DNA from: Clostridiales bacterium
Lineage (GTDB): Bacteria > Bacillota > Clostridia > Caldicoprobacterales > DTU083
Direction of reading: 5' to 3'
Assembly: GCA_012842605.1 (NCBI GenBank)
Contig: DUSN01000062.1
Span: forward strand, 33,542 to 97,541
Length of the DNA stretch: 64,000 nucleotides
The notes below the pieces were generated by a model. That model worked only from the letters and a program-made list of their open reading frames with translations, had not been told where the DNA came from and ran no database searches. The position numbers and the translations under genes are program-made. Below are positions 7,315-16,870 of the stretch, piece by piece; positions within the stretch are counted from its first letter, which is position 1; the number at the start of each line of letters is the position of its first letter.

Positions 7315-9078
7315 TCACCCTGCTTTTCTAAACGCTTGTATAATTAAATCAAGTTCCTTTTCGTCAAGTGTCTCAAGGGAAAGCAAGCTTTCCGCAACAG
7401 CTTCCAATATCTTTATATTTTTCGCGAGAAGCTCTTTTACTTCGTTATAAAGCATATCCATCCGGGCTTTGCATTCTTCAAGTATTTCATTCTGAACCTG
7501 ATGGAAACCATTGTTATATAAAACATCATAGTTAAGCAAGCCTGATTTTGAATTCATGCCAAAGCGCCTTATCATGTTAAGAAGCGTCTCTGTAGCCTTT
7601 TCCAAATCATTGGAAGCGCCTGTGGTAATGTTTTCTTCACCAAAAATCAACTCTTCTGCGGCACGGCCTGCTAAAGCAATCTTAATGCTGTTTTCCATGT
7701 CCTTTTTCTTATGATACATGCGGTCAGGGGGTATGTTCATGCTAAATCCCCCGGCACCTTTAGTACTGGGTATTATGGTAACACGAGACACTCTATTTTC
7801 AGGAGAGATAAATTTTGTAACCAAGGCGTGGCCTGCTTCATGAAATGCAGTCAGCCTGCGGTCCTGTTCAGAAATTGTGCTCCGGTCCTTCTTTTCTGCA
7901 CCTGCTATTACAGTATAGAAAGCCCTATCAATATCATCAGCATTTATATATCCGCTGCTTCGCTTGGCAGCCAAAATGGCAGCTTCATTCAGAAGGTTTT
8001 CCAGTTTGGCACCGCTGAAATATACTGTCTGCTGTGCAAGCTTTTCCAGGCTGACTCCTTTGTCTATCGGCTTGTTACGTGCATGAAGCTCTAAAATTCT
8101 CAGGCGGCTTTTAACATCAGGCAGCTGAATCTCAATATGGCGATCAAATCGGCCGGGTCTCAGCAGCGCTTCATCCAAAATATCCAGCCTGTTGGTAGCT
8201 GCAATTACTACTATGCCTTCATTATCCTGGAAACCGGACATCTCGGACAGAAGAGCATTCAGGGTCTGATCCCTTTCATCGTTGCCCCCGCCGTCTGCTC
8301 CGTCCCTCTTCTTTCCCAGTGCATCTATTTCATCAATAAATATAACGCATTTCCCATAGCTTCTGGCTTTTTTAAACAAGTCGCGTATTCGGCTGGCTCC
8401 TACTCCTACATAAACCTGCACAAAATCCGAACCAGATACGGCTATGAAAGGCACACCGGATTCACCGGCTACTGCTTTTGCCATTAAAGTCTTACCTGTC
8501 CCCGGTGCCCCGTAGAAGATCACTCCCCGCGGCAGGCGAGCGCCATAGCGTGTGTATTTTTCAGGGTTTTTGATAAAATCAACCAGTTCCTGTACGCTTT
8601 CTTTTGCTTCTTCATTACCGGCAACATTGCTGAAATTCACATTTACATTCTCCGGCAATACAGCATTAAAAAAAGATTTTCCGACATTTCCCTGTTTCTG
8701 CTTAGAAACATTTCTGTTGACAACAAATATCAATACCCCGAACACACCCAAGGTAAAAACCATGCTGAGAAGCTGTTCTCCCTGGATGCTTTCAGTCATT
8801 TCCTCCACTTCTATATCCTTCATCAACAAGAATTCTTTAAGATCTTCCTTGCGGGGATTGTCGGTTACGAAGGTCTTGCCGTTCTTGTATTCACCTTTTA
8901 TCAAATCGGAATTTCCTAAATAAACATTTCCTATATTTCCATATTCCACAGCCTGCAAAAATTGATTATAAGTAATCTTTTCAGGCTCAGGCGACCGATT
9001 GGCAAAAAGAATACCTGCTATAACAGCACTTATGACTAATACAACTGCAATAATATGAATCTTCTTGACCTTCTTCAT
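7315..9078 (-). CDS. FtsH-family AAA+ membrane zinc protease
   Basis: 587 residues. Two membrane segments (about 8-26 and 104-121) bracket a short external domain. The AAA module has Walker A G-A-P-G-T-G-K-T (190-197), Walker B V-I-F-I-D-E (245-250), and the second region of homology around A-T-N-R-L-D-I-L-D-E-A-L-L-R-P-G-R-F-D-R. The M41 zinc motif H-E-A-G-H is at 413-417. FtsH degrades membrane and regulatory proteins by ATP-driven unfolding. The pore loop reads V-Y-V-G where FtsH usually has M-F-V-G, and the C-terminal extension is short, so this may be a specialised paralogue and not the housekeeping ftsH. Start ATG 9078 has AAAGGAGGG. Confidence 0.9.
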   Translation of the reverse strand: MKKVKKIHIIAVVLVISAVIAGILFANRSPEPEKITYNQFLQAVEYGNIGNVYLGNSDLIKGEYKNGKTFVTDNPRKEDLKEFLLMKDIEVEEMTESIQGEQLLSMVFTLGVFGVLIFVVNRNVSKQKQGNVGKSFFNAVLPENVNVNFSNVAGNEEAKESVQELVDFIKNPEKYTRYGARLPRGVIFYGAPGTGKTLMAKAVAGESGVPFIAVSGSDFVQVYVGVGASRIRDLFKKARSYGKCVIFIDEIDALGKKRDGADGGGNDERDQTLNALLSEMSGFQDNEGIVVIAATNRLDILDEALLRPGRFDRHIEIQLPDVKSRLRILELHARNKPIDKGVSLEKLAQQTVYFSGAKLENLLNEAAILAAKRSSGYINADDIDRAFYTVIAGAEKKDRSTISEQDRRLTAFHEAGHALVTKFISPENRVSRVTIIPSTKGAGGFSMNIPPDRMYHKKKDMENSIKIALAGRAAEELIFGEENITTGASNDLEKATETLLNMIRRFGMNSKSGLLNYDVLYNNGFHQVQNEILEECKARMDMLYNEVKELLAKNIKILEAVAESLLSLETLDEKELDLIIQAFRKAG

Positions 9079-9132
9079 AGCAATCCCTCCTTTCTAAATC
9101 AAACGTATATGTTCTTCGGCCTTTTAGTTTAC

Positions 9133-9161
9133 ATAATATCCGACTGTATGCTATTATACAA
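9133..9161 (-). promoter_or_regulatory. possible promoter of the FtsH-like gene
   Basis: TTGTAT (9156-9161) and TATTAT (9133-9138) are 17 bases apart on the minus strand, 55 bases before the start codon. The spacer includes CATACAGT, which equals the sigma-E -10 consensus CATACANT, but I see no sigma-E -35 at the right distance. Confidence 0.4.
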
Positions 9162-9243
9162 TAGATCATGGTATAAGTCCACCCTAACATCACTCCATGC
9201 AGGCATCTTGATTTACGGCTTCAAATGTTATCATGAAATAATA

Positions 9244-9546
9244 CTTGCTTAGCAATATTCCAGCTATGCATCTTAATGGTTCTCGCTTACCAGCTTGTAC
9301 TCATGAAAACGACTCTTGTTTAGTAAATTTCCTATAGCTCAGCTTCCTGGTTCTTGCCTGCTTTTTAACATGAAGCAACTCTTTTTGCAAAAAACTGCTA
9401 CTTATCTTCCTTTCTCTTGTCTGCCAGCATTGACCATAAACACACACTTGTTCAGCAATATTTTTATTGCCATTCTCCTGGTTCTCGTTTTTCTTTCTCA
9501 GCCGTAAGCACAACCCTTGTTTAGCAATAATGCGATTGGGCAAAAT
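9244..9546. repeat. degenerate tandem repeat, five units of about 67 bp
   Basis: Unit starts are at 9244, 9314, 9381, 9447 and 9515 (steps of 70, 67, 66 and 68; the last unit is partial). Each opens with a version of CTTGTTTAGCAATATT, has a central TCTTCCTGGTTCTCG, and ends near a CATGAAGCACAACT-like stretch. The third unit is the most diverged. An 80-codon minus-strand frame across it has no credible start or homology. The 780-base gap between the FtsH-like and PBP genes otherwise holds only promoter-like sites. Confidence 0.65.
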
Positions 9547-9670
9547 ATGAAAATGAAGATAATAAGTAAATTTATGGATTAAAAAGTTTTATTGATATAT
9601 TCATTATGATGGAATATTTTTGAGGAATTGTAATCTATATTGCATTATATACTTACTATCAAAGGTATCC

Positions 9671-9699
9671 TTGATTTGATAACCAAAAGAATGTATGGT
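9671..9699 (+). promoter_or_regulatory. possible promoter of the penicillin-binding protein gene
   Basis: TTGATT (9671-9676) and TATGGT (9694-9699) are separated by 17 bases, about 160 bases before the gene start. The spacing is good and the -10 box moderate. The long leader has no clear regulatory structure. Confidence 0.35.
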
Positions 9700-9859
9700 A
9701 AACTGTTGAAAATATAAACCGCGGTAACCGGTAGTGCAGCGGCAGATGCAGGTAATAGACTTTAAGTTAGTTTAGCTGGGTGTAAAGCAGCAGGTATTTG
9801 TCAGCTGTCAGATGTTATAACTAATTATGATCAGATGATTATGCCAAGGAAGTGATAAA

Positions 9860-12370
9860 ATGACGGATTCGTCTAAAAATAGCAGAGTGAATAGAAAAAG
9901 AGGCAAAGGTGCCGGCAAGAATAAAAAAGGGCTTGCTATATTGAAAAAAATATTTGCTGTTATCGGGATTTTAGGTGCATTATCTGTTTTGGCTGTAACA
10001 ATATACCTGTTTACCATTATTGGCACACTGGATGATTTTGATCCTGAGAAACTGGTTGACTATGAGCAAACCTCACTGGTATATGACAGAAATGACAACT
10101 TGATTTCCAGCATACACGGCATAGAAAACAGGATTTATGTTCCACTGAGCAATATACCAAAACATGTGCAAAACGCTTTTATTGCTGTTGAAGATGTTCG
10201 TTTTCGAAAGCATCCGGGATTTGATATCCGGAGGATGTTCGGTTCTCTGCTGCAAAATATAAAAGCCCGGGATATAGTAGCAGGTGCAGGCACTATAACT
10301 CAGCAGGTTATACGCAACACTGTACTCTCCCAGGAACAAACCATCGACCGCAAAGTAAAAGAGATATTGCTTGCATGGCAGCTGGAACAAAAATATTCCA
10401 AAGATCAAATATTGGAAATGTACTTAAATATTATATATTTTGCCAAGGGGGCATATGGAATAGAAGCTGCTGCAAAAACCTATTTTGGTAAAACTGCCAG
10501 TGAGCTGACGGTTGCAGAAGGCGCTTTGCTTGCCGGAATAATCAAGAATCCGCACCGCAACTCGCCGTTTATTGACAAAGAACGTGCACTGGAAAGAAAA
10601 AATCTGTCAATAGACCTAATGGTTAAGAATGGTTATTTGACCGAAGAAGAAGGCGAAGCTGCTAAGAAGGAAGAAATTAAATTTGCAGAAGATGTAAAAC
10701 CGGCTTATACCCATGGATATTTTATGGACATGGTGCTGGAGGAAGCAGCAGCCTTATTGAAAATTAAACCGGAAGAGCTTTATACCGGCGGATACAGAAT
10801 TTACACAACAATGGATAATGATCTGCAGGAATATATTGAAGAACTGTATTCCCAGGATGATTTATTCCCAAAAAGCCCGGTCTCAGGAGAAACCTGTGAA
10901 TCCGCACTGGTTATTATGGATAATAATACCGGTGAAGTGCGTGCTGTTTTAGGGGGCCGAAGTTACCCTGAAGGCGAGAGATATGTACTGAACCGGGCAG
11001 AAACCAGACGCCAGCCAGGGTCGGCCATCAAGCCTCTGGTTGTGTATTCACCTGCAATAGAGGTCTTCAATTATACACCTGTCAGCTTTATTAAAGATGA
11101 GCCTGTTACATTTGGTAAATATACTCCGCGCAATGCCGGGGGCAAGTTTTACGGCGATGTAACTTTGCGAATGGCGCTAGCAAAATCGATAAACATACCT
11201 GCTGTCAAAATTCTTAATGAGATTGGTATTGATACCGGCATTTCCCTGGCGGAAAAATTGGGAATTCCTTTTACGGAATCAGATCGCAACAACCTGGCTG
11301 TAGCATTAGGTGGTATGGAAAAAGGCGTCACTCCTCTGGAACTTGCAAGAGCATATGCTACACTGGGCAACAGAGGAAGCTACAAAGATTATACTACTAT
11401 CAGAAGAATTGAAGACTCCTTTGGAAAAACCTTGTATGAATACAAGCCTTCTAAAAAACAGGTTATATCTGAAGAAACAGCGTTTCTTGTGAGCAATATA
11501 CTCCAGTCAGCTGCAAGTAAGGGTGGAACTGCCAGCAGGCTGGCCGGCATGAAATTAGCAGCCAAAACAGGAACCGTGCAATTACCGGATACAGGGGAAT
11601 TCGCAAACATAGATGGTACCAACGATGCATGGATCGCGGCTTATAATCCGGAATATACGGTTGTAGTCTGGATGGGGTTTGACAGAAGAACCAGGGAGAA
11701 TTACCTGCCTCCGGGTGCATCCGGCGGATCCTTCCCTGCTGAAATTGCAAAGCAAGTTTTTGAATACTTATACAGGAATAAAGATACACCCAATTTTCAA
11801 AAACCATTAGGGGTCAATGAAGTTAAACTGGATGGCAAGGCATTGTGGGAGCATAATCGTGTATTGCTTGCATCTGCCCTGACACCTGATGACTATGTCG
11901 TTAAAGAATACTTTAAACAAGGAACTGAGCCGACTGAACAAACAGATTATTGGGTTGTACCTAATGCTCCGTATAATTTCAGTGTGACATTAAATGATGA
12001 TGAGAAACCTGTTATTTCATTTACACCAAGTAATACATTTGCTGCCTACAATATTATGAGAACAGCCGGAGAACAAGGATCTCCCATCCTCGTACAACAG
12101 ATTAGGACAGGTGCTTTGGATCCTGTTGAATGGACCGATACACAAGTAAATCCAGGTGAAACATATGGTTACTTCATTGTGCCTATACACCCTGAAATGA
12201 AACTGGAAGGAGAGCCGGTTCAAGGTCCTCAGACAAGTGTTATCTATATAGATATTCCCGCACCCCAAATCCCCGATAATGATATTTGGGACAATATTCT
12301 TGATTGGCTGCTTCCGGGAAACAATCAGGAAGATGAAAATAATGAAGGCGGCCAGGACAGCGGCGATTAA
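9860..12370 (+). CDS. ponA: class A penicillin-binding protein (PBP1A family)
   Basis: 836 residues: a basic cytoplasmic tail, one membrane anchor (about 31-53), a GT51 glycosyltransferase domain with catalytic Glu111 in V-E-D-V-R-F, and a transpeptidase domain with S388-A-I-K, S443-I-N and K569-T-G. It polymerises lipid II into glycan and cross-links peptides outside the membrane. After about residue 680 comes a fibronectin III-like region and an acidic, Asn/Gly/Asp-rich tail. The transpeptidase S-x-x-K reads S-A-I-K where S-T-F/I-K is common; Ser and Lys are intact. Ribosome binding site AAGGAAG precedes ATG 9860. It is the first plus-strand gene of the window and stands alone. Confidence 0.93.
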   Translation: MTDSSKNSRVNRKRGKGAGKNKKGLAILKKIFAVIGILGALSVLAVTIYLFTIIGTLDDFDPEKLVDYEQTSLVYDRNDNLISSIHGIENRIYVPLSNIPKHVQNAFIAVEDVRFRKHPGFDIRRMFGSLLQNIKARDIVAGAGTITQQVIRNTVLSQEQTIDRKVKEILLAWQLEQKYSKDQILEMYLNIIYFAKGAYGIEAAAKTYFGKTASELTVAEGALLAGIIKNPHRNSPFIDKERALERKNLSIDLMVKNGYLTEEEGEAAKKEEIKFAEDVKPAYTHGYFMDMVLEEAAALLKIKPEELYTGGYRIYTTMDNDLQEYIEELYSQDDLFPKSPVSGETCESALVIMDNNTGEVRAVLGGRSYPEGERYVLNRAETRRQPGSAIKPLVVYSPAIEVFNYTPVSFIKDEPVTFGKYTPRNAGGKFYGDVTLRMALAKSINIPAVKILNEIGIDTGISLAEKLGIPFTESDRNNLAVALGGMEKGVTPLELARAYATLGNRGSYKDYTTIRRIEDSFGKTLYEYKPSKKQVISEETAFLVSNILQSAASKGGTASRLAGMKLAAKTGTVQLPDTGEFANIDGTNDAWIAAYNPEYTVVVWMGFDRRTRENYLPPGASGGSFPAEIAKQVFEYLYRNKDTPNFQKPLGVNEVKLDGKALWEHNRVLLASALTPDDYVVKEYFKQGTEPTEQTDYWVVPNAPYNFSVTLNDDEKPVISFTPSNTFAAYNIMRTAGEQGSPILVQQIRTGALDPVEWTDTQVNPGETYGYFIVPIHPEMKLEGEPVQGPQTSVIYIDIPAPQIPDNDIWDNILDWLLPGNNQEDENNEGGQDSGD

Positions 12371-12371
12371 T

Positions 12372-12402
12372 GGGGACAGTTAATGGGGACAGTTCTCAAT
12401 TA
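12372..12402 (+). repeat. GGGGACAGTTCTCAA repeat after the PBP stop codon
   Basis: A partial copy (GGGGACAGT, 12372-12380) and a full copy (GGGGACAGTTCTCAATTA, 12385-12402) begin one base after the TAA. Same motif as the RAYT-flanking repeats. Confidence 0.75.
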
Positions 12403-12410
12403 TATGATCA

Positions 12411-12441
12411 AAAAAGGTGTACCCAAGGTACACCTTTTCTT
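12411..12441. terminator. bidirectional intrinsic terminator
   Basis: Perfect stem GGTGTACC (12416-12423) with GGTACACC (12427-12434), loop CAA, extended by A4/T4. It lies between the convergent PBP and TPR genes and serves both. Confidence 0.85.
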
Positions 12442-12499
12442 ATCTTTAGCTTACAGCCGTTTGATCAGCTGCTTAATTTATACATCTATAGGCCGGATA

Positions 12500-13186
12500 T
12501 CAGCCCAGTTCTTTCAGCTTTTCTTCTATTTTTTCACGACTAATAGTGCTCAAAGCAGATATATTGCATTCCAATGCCTTTTCCAGCATTTCCCTGGCTT
12601 TTTCCAATTCTCCCCGCTGTTTATAAATATCCCCAAGATAATACAAAGTAACTGCCTGATCTCCCTTTTGCTCATAAGCTTTTTGGAAATATAAAAATGC
12701 ATTGTCCATATCACCCATGCGATAATAGGTCTGCCCTATATTATCCAACACAACCGGATCAGTGTCATCATATTCCAATGCGTTCAGGTTGAATTTCAAA
12801 GCTTCTTCATAGTCTCCCTTTTCTATGAGCAAATAACCCAATGTACCGTAAGTTCTGGAGTTTTTCAGTTTGTTGTGGAGTTCCCTCATTCTTTCTATGG
12901 CTGCATCCAGATCACCTAACTTCCAGTAAACAAGGGACAAGTTTATTTTTGCATTGTTTTTTACACTCTCATTTCTTGGGTAAAACACCAATATTTTGTC
13001 AAAGATTGCCCTTGCCTCCTCAAAATAACCTGAGCGCAGCAGCAGAACTCCATGTGCCATTCGATAATTAGGATTGGATACATCATTTTTTTCTGCTTTC
13101 TTATACCAATCTAAAGCTTTGTCAAGTTTACCTCTGGAATGATTATAATAGCCTAGAAAGCCATAAATATTACCTTTTAACCCCAT
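12500..13186 (-). CDS. tetratricopeptide repeat protein
   Basis: 228 residues built almost entirely of about six TPR units (for example Y-N-H-S-R-G-K-L-D-K-A-L-D-W-Y-K-K-A and Y-R-M-G-D-M-D-N-A-F-L-Y-F-Q-K-A). TPR solenoids bind protein partners; no enzymatic domain is visible and there is no signal peptide. Its start overlaps the end of the yprB-like nuclease gene by ten bases, so it is translationally coupled to the yprA-yprB repair pair. A partner role in that repair system is inferred from this linkage alone. Confidence 0.85.
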   Translation of the reverse strand: MGLKGNIYGFLGYYNHSRGKLDKALDWYKKAEKNDVSNPNYRMAHGVLLLRSGYFEEARAIFDKILVFYPRNESVKNNAKINLSLVYWKLGDLDAAIERMRELHNKLKNSRTYGTLGYLLIEKGDYEEALKFNLNALEYDDTDPVVLDNIGQTYYRMGDMDNAFLYFQKAYEQKGDQAVTLYYLGDIYKQRGELEKAREMLEKALECNISALSTISREKIEEKLKELG

Positions 13187-14547
13187 TGTTCAATACTCCT
13201 TTCAATCTTCTTTAACAGACGTCTTTTTCTTGTAAACAGTTCATCTCTCAGTTTAGATGAACCGTTATTATAGTCACCGTTGTTCCGAAGCCTGCTCGCC
13301 AGCTGTATGGCTCTTTCTGTACACTCAAGTGCTTTTTTATAGTCCTTTTTGCCATGTTCCAGGTACTTGGCCATCTCAACAAGAGGAAATATCAGCATGC
13401 TGCCCTCTTCCCCCGCCAATTCCTCCCACAGATTCATGGCTTCTTCAGGCCCGTCATGCCTCTTTCTTAAATAAGCAAATCGCTTTTTTGCATCTACCTT
13501 AAGTGAATGTATCACAGCAGTATCAATGCAGCATTTATAGCACTCCGAAGCTTCTTGAATTCTATGGTTTCTTTCCAGTTCTTTTGCTATACTCAATAAC
13601 TCATGGGGATTTGCATAGCCAATCGGATTTTTGTACAATTTGCTTATATGTATCAGCAAAGCAGCCAAAGCCGCAATATCCCATTCGTTATGTTTTATTA
13701 CCTGCTTCATAGCATCAGTTTTTCTTGTTTCCAGATAATCAAAATAAATCTTTGGTATCAATTGTCCCGGAATGTCATTTTTCCTTTGCTGTTTAAGAAT
13801 TTTATCCTCGATAGAAACAAGGGAACAGCTCTCTAAAAAATTTCCCCATAACCGCCTTGCTACATGCAGCAAATCCAGGTGCGAATCCTCCCAGTACAAA
13901 GGCCGGAGCCTGGAATATACAAAACGGCTCTCCAGCAACGGCCAGTCAAAGGCTTTTCCATTAAATGTAACAAGTACTCGAAAATTTTTCAGTACATCCA
14001 GGACTGCTAATAACATAGGATATTCTTCGTCAAAGTCACGCATCAGATACTGCTCTATCACTAACCCGTTGTCCGTAAAATAGCCTATTCCTATTAAGAA
14101 CGGGTAAGTACCTGTTCCACCCGCCAAGCCGGTAGTTTCAGTATCTAACAACACTATATCCTGAATACAAATATCGCGGTCTAATCTTGTCCACCATCTA
14201 TTATCACTAAAGCTGGATGCCCACAGATCGGACAAATTAACTGAACCATATATTGTACTCTTACCATATATCGTTCGTTTCCTGATAAATGACCCATATG
14301 CTCCTATGATTGCCTGCCCGCCGAAATCCTCCATCCTTTCATTGCAGCCGACTGTTTTTCTGTCCGTATCAACTTTATTTCCATTGTTTATGGATTTATA
14401 TATGGGCTCATATGTGTCCAGGCTGCCATCATTTTCCGTGTAAGCAGTTTGTTCATGAACAGGCCGCTCTAAATTTCCGGCATCCGGATTATGCAAAGGG
14501 GAGTTGGATGACATTGCCTTGAGCTTGTTCTTCAAATTGGGTATCAC
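13177..14547 (-). CDS. yprB: DEDDh exonuclease YprB (MrfB-like)
   Basis: 456 residues from GTG 14547. The RNase H-like nuclease core shows L-L-D-T-E-T-T-G-L (D-x-E), V-T-F-N-G-K-A-F-D-W-P-L-L (second acidic motif) and H-N-E-W-D-I-A-A-L (His and Asp), followed by a helical TPR-like C-terminus. In Bacillus, YprB (MrfB) works with helicase YprA (MrfA) to repair mitomycin C damage. The frame opens farther upstream (to 14634), but GGGAGG eight bases before GTG 14547 and the family-like start I-P-N-L-K-N-K-L support this choice. It overlaps the helicase gene by 59 bases, unusually far, implying tight coupling. Confidence 0.85.
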   Translation of the reverse strand: MIPNLKNKLKAMSSNSPLHNPDAGNLERPVHEQTAYTENDGSLDTYEPIYKSINNGNKVDTDRKTVGCNERMEDFGGQAIIGAYGSFIRKRTIYGKSTIYGSVNLSDLWASSFSDNRWWTRLDRDICIQDIVLLDTETTGLAGGTGTYPFLIGIGYFTDNGLVIEQYLMRDFDEEYPMLLAVLDVLKNFRVLVTFNGKAFDWPLLESRFVYSRLRPLYWEDSHLDLLHVARRLWGNFLESCSLVSIEDKILKQQRKNDIPGQLIPKIYFDYLETRKTDAMKQVIKHNEWDIAALAALLIHISKLYKNPIGYANPHELLSIAKELERNHRIQEASECYKCCIDTAVIHSLKVDAKKRFAYLRKRHDGPEEAMNLWEELAGEEGSMLIFPLVEMAKYLEHGKKDYKKALECTERAIQLASRLRNNGDYNNGSSKLRDELFTRKRRLLKKIERSIEQWG

Positions 14548-16804
14548 CAAGTATTCCTCCCAGAATTTTTTGTGCCATATATTTGCCATTAGCTGATACC
14601 TCAGCAGCAGGTCCGACACAAGCTGGACAACCACTTTCGCAATAGCAGTTCGATATTACCTCATATGCTTTTTTAAACAACTCCAGATGAATCTCATAAA
14701 GCCGCTCACTGAAACCAATACCGCCAGGACAGCTGTCATAGATATAGATTGTGGGTTTATGAGTAAAAGGAGATTTAACATGATATACAACATGGATATC
14801 ACGGGGATCACACATCAGGTAAAGCGGTGCTATATGTCCTAAGACATTGGCTATTCCCATCAATCCGTTCTGCAAATCATCCTGGCTTTCGATGCCTTTC
14901 GGAATATCATTCAATGTCATCCAATAGGCTGTTGTCTGCAGTTCCATTTCCGGTAAACGAACAGGCCCCCAGCCCAGGTTCTCATGTGTATCAAACTTTA
15001 TCTTCTTGAACATGGTAACGAGAGATGTTACCATGACATCACCCCAGCTTCTGCCTGTCTTCCCCTCATCCTTTGTGCTAAATACATCCAAAACCTTTAA
15101 AGTAACTGCCAGGTTGGCATCAGTATAATAATCCACATCCACTTTTCTTACATATGCCTTCTTTTCCTCAAAATCCAGTTTTTCAACCTGATACTGGACA
15201 CCTTCATGAATGTAAATGGCTTCCTCATGGAGCAGCTGTGGTGCACTGAAGCGATCCATTTCACCAATTACCCGGTGCTGTGGAGTGGTTATATCTATAA
15301 TGATAAAGTTTTCATTGGCAGCTGTACGAAGGCTGACTGAATCAGCCGGAAAATTGTCCGCTGTCCAGTACCAGCGGCTGCCTACATGCCGCAGCACCTT
15401 TTCCTCTTCCAGAAACTCCAGTATTTGATCTAATGAATCAACTCCGAAGGTTTCTCCGTCTTCAAACGGCAGCTCGAAAGCAGCACATTTGATATGGGAC
15501 ATTAGAATATACAGGTTATTGGGATTGATTAGTCCGTGTTCAGGACTGGATTCAAGGAAAAATTCAGGATGCTGTATAATATATTGATCCAGCGGATTGC
15601 TGCTGGCAACTATCATTGCAAGAGCTGTATCATTTCTGCGCCCTGCCCGGCCGGCCTGCTGCCATGTGCTTGCTATAGTACCGGGATAACCGCACATTAT
15701 GCATGCCTGCAGCCTTCCTATGTCAATGCCCAGCTCAAGCGCATTGGTGCTGACTACACCTAATATATTGCCTGATCTGAGCCCTTGTTCAATTTCACGC
15801 CTCTGGCTTGGCAGATAGCCGCCGCGATATCCTCTGACACTGTTGGATTTGCCCAGCTTATCCTGTACCAATTGCTTCAGATAGGTGACCAGAACTTCCA
15901 CAGTAAGACGGCTTTTGGCAAATAAAATAGTTTGTATTCCATTAAGTATAAAATTGGTGGCAAGCCTTCTTGTTTCTAAAAGAGAGCTTCTCCTAATGCC
16001 TAATTGCTTGTTCACTACAGGTGGATTGTAGAATATCATATGTTTTTTGCCGGACGGAGCACCGTTTTCATCTATTAGTTCCACTTCCTGCCCAATAATG
16101 CGCTCAGTCAGTTCTTTGGGGTTTGCTATAGTTGCTGAGCAGCAGATGAATTGCGGATCAGATCCATAGAATTTGCAAATACGGTGCAATCGGCGAAGGA
16201 CATTGGCTAAATGGCTTCCGAATATCCCCCTATAAGAATGAATCTCATCTATTACAACAAACTTAAGATTCTCAAACAATTTAACCCATTTTGTATGATG
16301 AGGCATTATCCCGGAATGAAGCATATCAGGATTGGTAACAACAATATGGCCGGCTTGGCGGATTGCCTTCCTGGCGCTGACTGGTGTATCTCCATCATAT
16401 GTATATGTCTTGATAGGATGGCCCAGCAAGTCCATAATTTCATGCAGCTCACTCACCTGATCCTGGGACAGCGCTTTTGTTGGGAACAAATACAATGCTC
16501 TTGCATCGTCGTTATTCAGTATTTCATTAATAACAGGAAGATTATAACAGAGTGTCTTTCCTGATGCAGTAGGAGTTACTACAACTATATTTTTTCGCTG
16601 GAATACCAATTCAACTGCTTTGGACTGATGTGAGTACAGCTGATGTATGCCTTTCTTTTTTAGTACTATTTCCAGCTCAGGTCGCAGCCCTTTGGGAAAT
16701 GAGCCATACACCGCACTCTTGGATTCCATTTCTTTCCAATATGTAATATTTTGCATGATTTCCGGGCTGCTGCGTATATGATCTACCAGTTGATCAATAT
16801 TCAT
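14489..16804 (-). CDS. yprA: DEAD/DEAH-box helicase YprA (MrfA-like, DUF1998)
   Basis: 771-residue superfamily 2 helicase. Motif I is T-P-T-A-S-G-K-T (77-84), motif II V-V-I-D-E-I-H-S-Y, motif III C-S-A-T-I-A, and motif VI Q-A-G-R-A-G-R. The C-terminal DUF1998 region carries the four-cysteine cluster C-Y-C-E-S-G-C-P-A-C, as in MrfA, where it binds zinc. Bacillus MrfA is a 3'-5' helicase acting in UvrABC-independent repair of mitomycin C crosslinks and adducts. First gene of a three-gene unit (yprA-yprB-TPR). No LexA box is seen in the 300 bases upstream; instead there are two copies of the RAYT-type repeat. Confidence 0.9.
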   Translation of the reverse strand: MNIDQLVDHIRSSPEIMQNITYWKEMESKSAVYGSFPKGLRPELEIVLKKKGIHQLYSHQSKAVELVFQRKNIVVVTPTASGKTLCYNLPVINEILNNDDARALYLFPTKALSQDQVSELHEIMDLLGHPIKTYTYDGDTPVSARKAIRQAGHIVVTNPDMLHSGIMPHHTKWVKLFENLKFVVIDEIHSYRGIFGSHLANVLRRLHRICKFYGSDPQFICCSATIANPKELTERIIGQEVELIDENGAPSGKKHMIFYNPPVVNKQLGIRRSSLLETRRLATNFILNGIQTILFAKSRLTVEVLVTYLKQLVQDKLGKSNSVRGYRGGYLPSQRREIEQGLRSGNILGVVSTNALELGIDIGRLQACIMCGYPGTIASTWQQAGRAGRRNDTALAMIVASSNPLDQYIIQHPEFFLESSPEHGLINPNNLYILMSHIKCAAFELPFEDGETFGVDSLDQILEFLEEEKVLRHVGSRWYWTADNFPADSVSLRTAANENFIIIDITTPQHRVIGEMDRFSAPQLLHEEAIYIHEGVQYQVEKLDFEEKKAYVRKVDVDYYTDANLAVTLKVLDVFSTKDEGKTGRSWGDVMVTSLVTMFKKIKFDTHENLGWGPVRLPEMELQTTAYWMTLNDIPKGIESQDDLQNGLMGIANVLGHIAPLYLMCDPRDIHVVYHVKSPFTHKPTIYIYDSCPGGIGFSERLYEIHLELFKKAYEVISNCYCESGCPACVGPAAEVSANGKYMAQKILGGILGDTQFEEQAQGNVIQLPFA

Positions 16805-16870
16805 TAAACCATTCCCCTTACTAATCTCTTTCCTATTAATTATATCTATTTTCCCCCTTAATGTCTATGT

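Noticed and set aside
9133..9170. Sigma-E promoter for the FtsH-like gene
   Set aside because: CATACAGT fits the -10, but the region 13-15 bases upstream lacks the ATA-type -35, so it is not called as such.
9301..9543. 80-codon minus-strand frame within the tandem repeat
   Set aside because: No ribosome binding site, composition follows the repeat, and the frame is not maintained from unit to unit (steps of 66-70 bases are not all multiples of three).
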